Positions 56,647 to 64,000 of a stretch of 64,000 nucleotides of DNA are shown in pieces. The notes beneath the pieces were generated by a model, which was given only the letters and a program-made list of their open reading frames with translations, had not been told where the DNA came from and did no database searches. The stretch spans positions 1 to 64,000 of the forward strand of contig NZ_BBMZ01000013.1 in assembly GCF_000759795.1 (NCBI RefSeq), given 5' to 3'. The number at the start of each line of letters is the position of its first letter. The stretch's first letter is position 1. Both the position numbers and the translations under genes were made by a program. Source of the DNA: Pseudescherichia vulneris NBRC 102420. Its GTDB lineage: Bacteria > Pseudomonadota > Gammaproteobacteria > Enterobacterales > Enterobacteriaceae.

Positions 56647-58599
56647 ATGAATATTCTTGGTTTCTTCCAGCGACTGGGGCGGGCATTACAGCTTCCTATC
56701 GCTGTGCTGCCCGTCGCGGCGCTGCTGCTGCGATTCGGCCAGCCCGATCTGCTTAACGTCCCGTTTATCGCCCAGGCGGGCGGGGCAATTTTTGACAACC
56801 TTGCCCTGATCTTCGCTATCGGTGTGGCCTCGTCGTGGTCGAAAGACAGCGCGGGTGCGGCGGCGCTGGCGGGTGCGGTAGGCTACTTTGTGATGACCAA
56901 AGCGATGGTCACCATCAACCCGGCTATCAACATGGGCGTGCTCTCCGGTATCATCACCGGTCTGGTGGGCGGCGCGGTCTACAACCGCTGGTCCAACATC
57001 AAGCTGCCTGAGTTCCTGAGCTTCTTCGGCGGCAAACGCTTTGTGCCGATTGCCACCGGCTTCTTCTGCCTGATCCTGGCAGCGATTTTTGGCTATGTCT
57101 GGCCGCCGGTACAGAACGCTATTCACGCGGGCGGGGAGTGGATCGTCTCCATGGGTGCGGTGGGTTCCGGCATCTTCGGCTTCGTTAACCGTCTGCTGAT
57201 CCCGACCGGCCTGCATCAGGTGCTGAACACCATCGCCTGGTTCCAGATTGGCGAATTCACCAATGCCGCAGGCACTGTCTTCCACGGCGATATCAACCGC
57301 TTCTACGCGGGTGACGGCACCGCAGGCATGTTCATGTCCGGCTTCTTCCCGATCATGATGTTCGGTCTACCTGGTGCAGCGCTGGCAATGTACTTCGCCG
57401 CCCCGAAAGCGCGTCGTCCAATGATTGGCGGCATGCTGCTCTCCGTGGCTATCACCGCGTTCCTGACCGGGGTCACCGAGCCGCTGGAATTCCTGTTCAT
57501 GTTCCTGGCTCCGCTGCTGTATCTCCTGCACGCCGTGCTGACGGGTATTAGCCTGTTTGTGGCGACCGCGCTGGGGATCCATGCTGGCTTCTCCTTCTCT
57601 GCGGGTGCCATCGACTATGCGCTGATGTATAACCTGCCTGCCGCCAGCCGTAACGTCTGGATGCTGGTGGTGATGGGCCTGATCTTCTTCGCCATCTACT
57701 TCGTGGTCTTTACCTTCGTTATCCGCGCGTTCAACCTGAAAACGCCGGGCCGTGAAGAGAGCGATGATGCCGTGGTCACCTCTGAGGCCAACAGCAATAC
57801 CGACGAAGGTCTCGATCAGCTGGCAACCAACTACATCGCCGCCATCGGCGGTACTGACAACCTGAAAGCCATCGACGCCTGTATCACCCGTCTGCGTCTG
57901 ACGGTGGTGGACTCCGCGCGCGTTAACGACGTGCAGTGTAAGCGTCTGGGCGCATCCGGCGTGGTGAAGCTGAACAAGCAGAGCATTCAGGTGATTGTGG
58001 GTGCAAAAGCGGAATCCGTAGGCGATGCGATGAAGCGTGTGGTCGCCCGTGGCCCGGTGGCCGCAGCCGCCAGCGTCCAGCCTGCCGCTAACGCCCCGGC
58101 CGCTGCGGTTAAACCGCAGGCTGTTCCGAACGCTGTGACCGTTGCCGCGCTGGTGTCGCCGGTGACCGGTGAGGTTGTTCCGCTGGAGCAGGTACCTGAT
58201 GAAGCCTTTGCCAGCAAAGCGGTTGGCGACGGCGTAGCGGTGAAACCGACGGGTAAAACCGTGGTCTCCCCGGCTGCTGGCACCATCGTGAAAATCTTCA
58301 ACACTAACCACGCCTTCTGTCTGGAAACCGAAAAAGGCGCGGAGATCGTGGTCCACATGGGCATCGACACCGTTGCGCTGAACGGCCAGGGCTTTACCCG
58401 CCTGGTAGAAGAGGGCGCGGAGGTGGTCGCGGGCCAGCCGGTGCTGGAGATGGATCTCGACTATCTCAATGCCAACGCCCGCTCGATGATTAGCCCGGTC
58501 GTGTGCAGCAACATCGACGATTTCAGCGGTCTGGTCTTCCAGGCACAGGGGCAGGTCGTTGCTGGCCAAACCCCGCTGTTTGAGGTGAAGGGTAAATAG
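56647..58599 (+). CDS. nagE: N-acetylglucosamine PTS enzyme IICBA
   Basis: 650 residues. The membrane IIC domain (about 1-370, GITEPLEF-type motif seen as GVTEPLEFLFMF) is followed by IIB (phospho-Cys in KAIDACITRLRLTV, near 412) and IIA (phospho-His in EIVVHMGIDTVALNG, near 570), joined by an Ala/Pro-rich linker near 475-500. It imports and phosphorylates GlcNAc. ATG 56647 follows ATAGGGGGG. Confidence 0.98.
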   Translation: MNILGFFQRLGRALQLPIAVLPVAALLLRFGQPDLLNVPFIAQAGGAIFDNLALIFAIGVASSWSKDSAGAAALAGAVGYFVMTKAMVTINPAINMGVLSGIITGLVGGAVYNRWSNIKLPEFLSFFGGKRFVPIATGFFCLILAAIFGYVWPPVQNAIHAGGEWIVSMGAVGSGIFGFVNRLLIPTGLHQVLNTIAWFQIGEFTNAAGTVFHGDINRFYAGDGTAGMFMSGFFPIMMFGLPGAALAMYFAAPKARRPMIGGMLLSVAITAFLTGVTEPLEFLFMFLAPLLYLLHAVLTGISLFVATALGIHAGFSFSAGAIDYALMYNLPAASRNVWMLVVMGLIFFAIYFVVFTFVIRAFNLKTPGREESDDAVVTSEANSNTDEGLDQLATNYIAAIGGTDNLKAIDACITRLRLTVVDSARVNDVQCKRLGASGVVKLNKQSIQVIVGAKAESVGDAMKRVVARGPVAAAASVQPAANAPAAAVKPQAVPNAVTVAALVSPVTGEVVPLEQVPDEAFASKAVGDGVAVKPTGKTVVSPAAGTIVKIFNTNHAFCLETEKGAEIVVHMGIDTVALNGQGFTRLVEEGAEVVAGQPVLEMDLDYLNANARSMISPVVCSNIDDFSGLVFQAQGQVVAGQTPLFEVKGK

Positions 58600-58619
58600 C
58601 CGTAAACTGCGGTTAATTC

Positions 58620-58650
58620 GCGGCGGAGCCTGTCTCCGCCGCTTTTTTTT
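58620..58650 (+). terminator. nagE terminator
   Basis: GCGGCGGAG (58620-58628) / CTCCGCCGC (58634-58642), a perfect 9-bp stem with loop CCTGT, then eight T. Confidence 0.95.
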
Positions 58651-58769
58651 GTCCTCCGTACGCCAATCCCCTCGCCATTCACGCTTTTTGTTGATCTAAG
58701 GGTTGTCTCCGCGTCCCGCTTATAAGATCATACTCCGTTATACGTTGTTTACGCTTTGAGGAACCCGCG

Positions 58770-60437
58770 ATGAGTGAGGCAGAAGCCCGCCCGACTAACT
58801 TTATTCGCCAGATTATTGATGAGGATCTGGCCAGTGGTAAGCACAGCACGGTTTGCACCCGTTTTCCGCCGGAGCCGAACGGCTACCTGCATATCGGCCA
58901 TGCAAAATCTATCTGCCTGAACTTCGGTATCGCTCAGGACTATCAGGGGCAGTGCAACCTGCGCTTTGACGACACCAACCCGGTTAAAGAAGATATCGAA
59001 TACGTTGATTCGATCAAAAACGACGTCCAGTGGCTGGGCTTCCACTGGTCGGGTGACGTGCGCTACTCCTCTGACTATTTCGACCAGCTGCATAGCTATG
59101 CCGTTGAGCTGATCAACAAAGGCCTGGCCTACGTTGATGAGCTGTCGCCGGAGCAGATCCGCGAATACCGTGGCACCCTGACCGCACCGGGTAAAAACAG
59201 CCCGTTCCGCGATCGTAGCGTGGAAGAGAACCTGGCGCTGTTTGAAAAAATGCGTGCCGGTGGCTTCGAAGAGGGCACCGCCTGCCTGCGTGCCAAAATC
59301 GATATGGCGTCGCCGTTTATCGTGATGCGCGATCCGGTTCTGTACCGCATTAAGTTTGCCGAGCACCACCAGACCGGCAACAAGTGGTGCATCTACCCGA
59401 TGTACGATTTCACCCACTGCATCAGCGATGCGCTGGAAGGCATTACCCATTCACTCTGTACGCTGGAGTTCCAGGACAACCGTCGTCTCTACGACTGGGT
59501 GCTGGATAACATCACCATTCCGGTTCACCCGCGCCAGTACGAGTTCTCGCGCCTGAATCTGGAATATGCCGTGATGTCCAAGCGTAAGCTGAACCTGCTG
59601 GTGACGGATAAAATCGTCGAGGGCTGGGACGATCCGCGTATGCCGACCATCTCTGGTCTGCGCCGTCGCGGCTACACCGCGGCCTCCATCCGCGAGTTCT
59701 GCAAACGCATCGGCGTGACCAAGCAGGACAACACCATCGAGATGGCGTCGCTGGAGTCCTGCATTCGTGAAGATCTTAACGAGAACGCCCCGCGTGCGAT
59801 GGCGGTTATCGATCCGGTTAAGCTGGTGATCGAGAACTACCCGCAGGGTGAGAGCGAAGTGGTGACCATGCCGAATCATCCGAACAAGCCGGAGATGGGC
59901 AGCCGCGACGTGCCGTTTAGCGCCGAGATCTGGATCGATCGTGCCGACTTCCGTGAAGAAGCGAATAAGCAGTATAAGCGTCTGGTGCTGGGTAAAGAGG
60001 TGCGCCTGCGCAACGCCTATGTGATCAAAGCCGAGCGCGTAGAGAAAGACGCGGAAGGCAACATCACCACCATCTTCTGCTCCTATGATGCCGAGACCCT
60101 GAGCAAGGATCCGGCCGATGGTCGCAAGGTGAAGGGGGTGATCCACTGGGTGAGCGCCGCCCATGCGCTGCCGGTTGAGATCCGTCTCTACGATCGCCTG
60201 TTCAGCGTGGCGAACCCGGGCGCAGCGGAGGATTTCCTCGCCACCATCAACCCAGAGTCGCTGGTGATCAAGCAGGGTTACGCCGAGCCGTCCCTGAACG
60301 CTGCCGAAGCCGGTAAGGCCTACCAGTTCGAGCGCGAAGGCTACTTCTGCCTCGACAGCCGCTACTCCTCAACGGAAAAGCTGGTGTTCAACCGTACCGT
60401 TGGTCTGCGCGATACCTGGACTAAGATCGGCGAGTAA
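58770..60437 (+). CDS. glnS: Glutaminyl-tRNA synthetase
   Basis: 555 residues, class I. HIGH motif [10 protein letters not shown] near 40 and the KMSKS equivalent VMSKRKLN near 268; two C-terminal beta-barrels recognise the anticodon. ATG 58770 follows TTGAGGAAC. It charges the Gln tRNAs of the operon at 50266-50707. Confidence 0.98.
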   Translation: MSEAEARPTNFIRQIIDEDLASGKHSTVCTRFPPEPNGYLHIGHAKSICLNFGIAQDYQGQCNLRFDDTNPVKEDIEYVDSIKNDVQWLGFHWSGDVRYSSDYFDQLHSYAVELINKGLAYVDELSPEQIREYRGTLTAPGKNSPFRDRSVEENLALFEKMRAGGFEEGTACLRAKIDMASPFIVMRDPVLYRIKFAEHHQTGNKWCIYPMYDFTHCISDALEGITHSLCTLEFQDNRRLYDWVLDNITIPVHPRQYEFSRLNLEYAVMSKRKLNLLVTDKIVEGWDDPRMPTISGLRRRGYTAASIREFCKRIGVTKQDNTIEMASLESCIREDLNENAPRAMAVIDPVKLVIENYPQGESEVVTMPNHPNKPEMGSRDVPFSAEIWIDRADFREEANKQYKRLVLGKEVRLRNAYVIKAERVEKDAEGNITTIFCSYDAETLSKDPADGRKVKGVIHWVSAAHALPVEIRLYDRLFSVANPGAAEDFLATINPESLVIKQGYAEPSLNAAEAGKAYQFEREGYFCLDSRYSSTEKLVFNRTVGLRDTWTKIGE

Positions 60438-60452
60438 GTTACTCCCGCTCGG

Positions 60453-60484
60453 AAAAGAAAAACGCCGCTCATGCGGCGTTTTTT
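60453..60484. terminator. Bidirectional terminator between glnS and the sugar ABC operon
   Basis: AACGCCGC (60461-60468) / GCGGCGTT (60473-60480), loop TCAT, with an A-rich left flank and TTTT right flank. Confidence 0.93.
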
Positions 60485-60502
60485 ATTAGTGACGTCAGCG
60501 TA

Positions 60503-61552
60503 TTACGTTGCCTCGGCCTGTAATTTTTTATCGTGACGGCGCAGCAGCACGACTTTGCTTTGCAGACGCTGCTGGAACTGATCGATCACCACCGCCGTGA
60601 CAATCACCAGGCCCTTAATCACCATCTGCCAGAAGTCGCTGACGCCCATCATCACCATGCCGTCCGCGAGGAAGACGATGACGAAGGCACCAATGATAGA
60701 GCCGGAGACCCTGCCTCGTCCGCCTGCCAGCGCGGTTCCGCCCAGTACGGTTGCGCCGATAGCGTCCATCTCAAACATATTCCCGGTCATCGGGTGGGCG
60801 GTTTGCAGCTGGGATGCCACAATCAGCCCCACCAGCGCCGCGCACAGGCCCGAGAAGGCGTAGACGAACACTTTAACCTTGATGATAGGGACGCCTGCCA
60901 GCCGCGCAGCGGACTCATTCCCGCCGATGGCGTAAATGTAGCGTCCCAGCGGGGTTTTGCGGGTCATGTAGAGGCCCAGCAGCAGGAAGCTCACCATCAG
61001 CCAGATCGGGATATAGATGCCGAGGATCGTACCGGAGCCTAAAATCGCGAAACCGGTATTGCCTAACTCAGGCATACCCACCAGGTTGGCATAGGTGCTG
61101 CCGTCGTTGAACAGCAGCGCCGCGCCGCGGGCAACGTACATCATGCCGAGGGTACAGATAAAGGGCGCAACGCCCAGGCGCGTGATCACCGCCCCGTTAA
61201 TCAGGCCTAACAGAATACCGAATCCCGCCACCAGCAAAATCACTTCTGGCACGTTGAAGAAGATAATCTGCGAGCCCCAGATCGGCATGCCGTTGGTTAA
61301 CAGCGCCCCGGCAACCATGCCGCACATGCCCGCCACTGCACCCACGGAGAGATCGATCCCGCCGGTGAGGATCACAAGGGTCATGCCAATCGCCAGCAGG
61401 CCGGTAATCGCCACGTGCTGGGTCATGATCAGCAGGTTCGACATGGTCAAAAAGTTAGGCACCATCACGCTGAAGAAGCCCATGACGATCAGCAGGGCGA
61501 TGAAGGTGCGCGCTTTGAGCAAATACATGTAGATCATATACTTTTTGTTCAT
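60503..61552 (-). CDS. Ribose-type ABC importer permease
   Basis: 349 residues, BPD_transp_2 (RbsC) family with about ten membrane segments. The signature LTGGIDLSVGAVAGMCG and the coupling stretch ESAARLAGVPIIKVK are visible. It lies 18 bp downstream of the ATPase. The operon order is binding protein, DUF2291 lipoprotein, ATPase, permease. The substrate is unknown; ribose-like pentose or a polyol is likely. It has no counterpart after glnS in E. coli. Confidence 0.93.
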   Translation of the reverse strand: MNKKYMIYMYLLKARTFIALLIVMGFFSVMVPNFLTMSNLLIMTQHVAITGLLAIGMTLVILTGGIDLSVGAVAGMCGMVAGALLTNGMPIWGSQIIFFNVPEVILLVAGFGILLGLINGAVITRLGVAPFICTLGMMYVARGAALLFNDGSTYANLVGMPELGNTGFAILGSGTILGIYIPIWLMVSFLLLGLYMTRKTPLGRYIYAIGGNESAARLAGVPIIKVKVFVYAFSGLCAALVGLIVASQLQTAHPMTGNMFEMDAIGATVLGGTALAGGRGRVSGSIIGAFVIVFLADGMVMMGVSDFWQMVIKGLVIVTAVVIDQFQQRLQSKVVLLRRHDKKLQAEAT

Positions 61553-61570
61553 TTCTCTCTCCAGCAGACA

Positions 61571-63100
61571 TCAGTCCTGCGGTGTAGAAGCGCTGATTAA
61601 TTTTTCCCGCGTCACGGAAGCGCGCGGCAAATCTGCGGTGATACGTCCATCGGCCATAACCAAAACCCGGTCAGCCAGCGCCATGACCTCATCCAGCTCG
61701 GAGGAGGAGAACATAACCGCCAGCCCCTGATGCGCCATTTTGCCAATCAGGTGATAAACATCGGTTTTCGCACCCACGTCGATGCCGCGCGTCGGCTCAT
61801 CCAGCAGGACCACTTTGGGCCCGGTCATCAACGCCTTACCCAGAACCACCTTTTGCTGGTTGCCGCCGCTTAGCGAGGTAATGGGCAGCTCCGTATCACC
61901 GGCCTTAATCGCCAGCTGCTCTACCATGTGATTGACCTGCTTCTCTTCTTTAACTGGGCTGAGCAGGCGCAGGGCGCGGCGAAAGCCGAGCAGGCTCAGG
62001 TCGGTCAGCGTCATATTGCTTTTGATCGACATAAGCTGCACCACGCCTTCACCCTGACGATCCTCCGGCACAAGGGTAATGCCGCGCTTGAGCCGCTGCT
62101 GGAACGAGCGCTTGTCCAGGCTCTCCCCATCCAGACTGATGGTGCCCGACTGGCAGCCCATCATCCCCACCAGGCCTTTAAACAGCTCGGTACGTCCCGC
62201 TCCAAGCAGGCCATAGATGCCAATCACTTCCCCCTTGCGCAGGTCAAACGTGACGTCGTTCAATTTATACCCGCCGTTCTGGTGCAGGGCGGTCAGGCCG
62301 TTCACCTTCAGGATGGTCTCGCCGTGTGCGGCAGGGCTGTAGTCAAAGTGCTTTTTCTTATCCCCAACCATCTGCTCAATGATCCAGGGCACGCTGGCCT
62401 GCTGAACGGGACGCTCGCTGATAAAGCGGCCATCGCGGAAGATGGTGATGTGATCGCCAATCTCCATCAGCTCTTCCAGCCGGTGAGAGATGTAGATAAT
62501 GGTGACGCCACGGCGCTTAAGCTGGGCGATAACGTTAAACAGCACCCGTACTTCCGACTGGCTCAGCGCGCTGGTGGGCTCGTCCATAATCAGCACCCGG
62601 GTGTCTTTGGAGAGCGCACGGGCGATCTCGACCAGCTGCTGATGACCAATTCCCAATTCGCCTAACGAGGCGTAGGGATCAACGTTCAGCTCCAGCCGCT
62701 CAAGCAGGGATTTCGCCAGCTCGTACTGGTATTTTTCGTTAATCACGCCGCGCTGGAAGAACTCGTTGCCAATGAAGATGTTGTCCATCACGTTCATATT
62801 GGGGAAGAGGTTCAGCTCCTGGAAAATAATGCTGATGCCGTGCTTTTCCGCCTGGTGAGTGGAGCCGAGCGTGACCCGCTGCCCGTCCAGCAAGATTTCG
62901 CCGGAGGAGGGCGTCTCAACGCCGGCCAGCATTTTCATCATCGTCGATTTACCCGCGCCGTTCTCGCCAATCAGCACGTTGACCTGATTACGGTATACGC
63001 GGTAGTTAACGCGATCGAGCGCCACTACCCCAGGGTAGATGCGGGAGAGGTCGCGCGTTTCAATAATGACCTCATCCGGCTGGGTCTGTTGCTCATTCAT
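61571..63100 (-). CDS. Ribose-type ABC importer ATPase (RbsA-like)
   Basis: 509 residues, two ATPase domains. Domain 1: GENGAGKST, ELGIGHQQLVEIARAL, VLIMDEPTSALS. Domain 2: GLLGAGRTE, LSGGNQQKVVLGKAL, VVLLDEPTRGID. ATG 63100 follows GAGGAGAGGG; an in-frame start 25 codons upstream overlaps the DUF2291 gene and is rejected. It is 10 bp downstream of that gene. Confidence 0.94.
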   Translation of the reverse strand: MNEQQTQPDEVIIETRDLSRIYPGVVALDRVNYRVYRNQVNVLIGENGAGKSTMMKMLAGVETPSSGEILLDGQRVTLGSTHQAEKHGISIIFQELNLFPNMNVMDNIFIGNEFFQRGVINEKYQYELAKSLLERLELNVDPYASLGELGIGHQQLVEIARALSKDTRVLIMDEPTSALSQSEVRVLFNVIAQLKRRGVTIIYISHRLEELMEIGDHITIFRDGRFISERPVQQASVPWIIEQMVGDKKKHFDYSPAAHGETILKVNGLTALHQNGGYKLNDVTFDLRKGEVIGIYGLLGAGRTELFKGLVGMMGCQSGTISLDGESLDKRSFQQRLKRGITLVPEDRQGEGVVQLMSIKSNMTLTDLSLLGFRRALRLLSPVKEEKQVNHMVEQLAIKAGDTELPITSLSGGNQQKVVLGKALMTGPKVVLLDEPTRGIDVGAKTDVYHLIGKMAHQGLAVMFSSSELDEVMALADRVLVMADGRITADLPRASVTREKLISASTPQD

Positions 63101-63110
63101 AGCCCTCTCC

Positions 63111-63722
63111 TCACTGCCGTACGATGTGTGCCGCGGTAACATCCGGGATGGTTTGTGGAATATCCCAGGCGGCAAAGACCCCGGAAACCGTGACCTTATC
63201 CCCGACGACAGGCTTGAAGTTGATGATCATCTCCGACGCTTGCTGATTAATCGCTTTGCCATAATCGCCATACAGCACCTGATCGTTAAAGTCCTGGTAG
63301 CTGGCGCCTTTATACCCGTCTCGCAGGCTGGTGCCGCGAATGATCGGGCCCATCTGCACTACGATGTCGCCGCCTTGCTCATCGCGCACCGTCATCTTCC
63401 CGCTGCGGGATTTGGTATTCACCTTGATCACTTCCCCGGTAATGCGCACGCTAAAGACGCAGGGGTTTTCGCTCTGGCTGCGGTAGCCGTCTTTGCTACA
63501 GGCCTCATCAAAGCTCTTTTCGCCCTGCAAGGTTTTCAGTAATTCAGCGACGGGCTTCGCCTCACGCACATACTGCGGCACAATCTTTTGCTGCCAGGTT
63601 TGCTGAATGTTGGCCATTTGTGGATTGGGGGGATTTTTAAGATCGGCCAACTCTTTCTGCGATACGATGCGGCAACCGCCAAGCGCTAAAACGATCGCCA
63701 CCAGCGCAAGTTTTCTGTGCAT
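63111..63722 (-). CDS. DUF2291 family lipoprotein
   Basis: 203 residues. Lipobox LALGGC gives lipidated Cys17, so it is membrane-anchored in the periplasm. The rest is an OB-like beta-rich domain with SGKMTVRDEQGGDIVVQMGP. DUF2291 proteins are encoded with ribose-type ABC operons; their role is not established, perhaps in substrate delivery. ATG 63722 follows AAAGGAGG. It lies 45 bp after the binding-protein gene. Confidence 0.88.
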   Translation of the reverse strand: MHRKLALVAIVLALGGCRIVSQKELADLKNPPNPQMANIQQTWQQKIVPQYVREAKPVAELLKTLQGEKSFDEACSKDGYRSQSENPCVFSVRITGEVIKVNTKSRSGKMTVRDEQGGDIVVQMGPIIRGTSLRDGYKGASYQDFNDQVLYGDYGKAINQQASEMIINFKPVVGDKVTVSGVFAAWDIPQTIPDVTAAHIVRQ

Positions 63723-63735
63723 TATGTCCTCCTTT

Positions 63736-63755
63736 GCGCCCGCCGAAGCGGGCGC
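63736..63755 (-). promoter_or_regulatory. Intercistronic hairpin after the binding-protein gene
   Basis: GCGCCCGC (63736-63743) / GCGGGCGC (63748-63755), a perfect 8-bp GC stem with loop CGAA and no U-tract. Such stems protect upstream mRNA and let binding proteins outnumber the membrane parts. Confidence 0.7.
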
Positions 63756-63767
63756 TGCAACGTGTCA

Positions 63768-64000
63768 TCAGGATTTGAAATTGAAGTCTTGCACTCCGGA
63801 GGCGTTGTCAGGGGTGATCAAAATGCCGCGGAACATCACGCGCTGTTTCTCAGGCTTGGTGCCTTTTTGGATGAAATTATCCAGATCGGTAACGCCTTGG
63901 GCGGCAATGGCCTGGGCCTGGAGCATCACCGTGGCTTTCAGGGTGCCCGCTTTAACGGCTTCGCGCTCGTCGTTGCTGCCGTCGATGCCGACGACAATCA
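63768..64000 (-). CDS. Periplasmic sugar-binding protein, C-terminal part only
   Basis: The last 77 residues of a type-1 periplasmic binding protein are visible (VVGIDGSNDEREAVKAGTLK, VMLQAQAIAAQGV, ending QDFNFKS). The start lies beyond the window. It is first in the ABC operon with the DUF2291 lipoprotein, ATPase and permease. The VGIDG and AGTLKATV stretches are those of ribose/galactose-binding proteins. Confidence 0.88.
   Translation of the reverse strand, partial: IVVGIDGSNDEREAVKAGTLKATVMLQAQAIAAQGVTDLDNFIQKGTKPEKQRVMFRGILITPDNASGVQDFNFKS

Noticed and set aside
57367-58569. 400-codon open frame opposite nagE
   Set aside because: Antisense shadow with His/Arg-rich composition and no homology I recognise.

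Overview
The window is chromosomal DNA from a member of the Enterobacteriaceae, close to the Enterobacter/Klebsiella/Kosakonia/Leclercia group. Almost every protein aligns, as I remember the sequences, with an E. coli K-12 protein from the cstA-to-glnS region (about 13.5-15.5 min), in the same order and with near-identical active sites. The DNA is GC-rich, carries many REP palindromes, and has the standard ahp, lip, mrd, leuS, glt, nag and tRNA blocks. I cannot name the species from sequence alone.

Layout. (1) 1-3768: a REP cluster, cstA-ybdD, and convergent ybdH (hcxA). (2) 3803-14333: an island absent from E. coli K-12 apart from its last gene. It holds a four-gene operon (sugar-type ABC ATPase, permease, binding protein and a cytosolic LVIVD-repeat beta-propeller) followed by a complete methionine-salvage set: mtnK, mtnA, mtnDCB and mtnE (ybdL). 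Three separate MetJ-box arrays (3803-3826, 10075-10090, 13090-13105) lie in front of these transcription units. This is the most interesting part: the operon looks like a dedicated importer for methylthioribose or a related methylthio compound, plus an uncharacterised propeller protein, all tied to methionine control. (3) 14347-23821: ybdO, ahpC-ahpF, ybdR, rna, dcuC, cspE, crcB, ybeM, tatE. (4) 23907-38929: lipA, ybeF, lipB, ybeD, dacA, rlpA, mrdB, mrdA, rlmH, rsfS, nadD, holA, lptE and leuS, nearly all on the minus strand (lipoate synthesis, cell-shape peptidoglycan enzymes, ribosome and NAD functions, LPS export). (5) 39166-48863: ybeL, the gltIJKL glutamate/aspartate importer with SroC inside the operon, lnt-corC-ybeY-ybeZ, and miaB. 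(6) 49004-52803: ubiF, a six-tRNA operon (Met-Leu-Gln-Met-Gln-Gln in transcription order), asnB. (7) 53120-58599: nagC-nagA-nagB divergent from nagE, with NagC and CRP sites between. (8) 58770-64000: glnS, then a second ribose-type ABC system with a DUF2291 lipoprotein; its binding-protein gene runs off the window.

Compared with E. coli K-12 as I remember it, these genes are missing from their usual places: uspG, rnk, the cit genes, pagP, cobC, the ybeQ-hscC block, rihA, umpH (nagD) and one tRNA-Gln. One elongator tRNA-Met gene encodes CTA instead of CCA at its 3' end. The rlpA-dacA spacer can fold into two mutually exclusive hairpins. All family and function statements rest on recognised motifs and remembered homologues; no database search was run.
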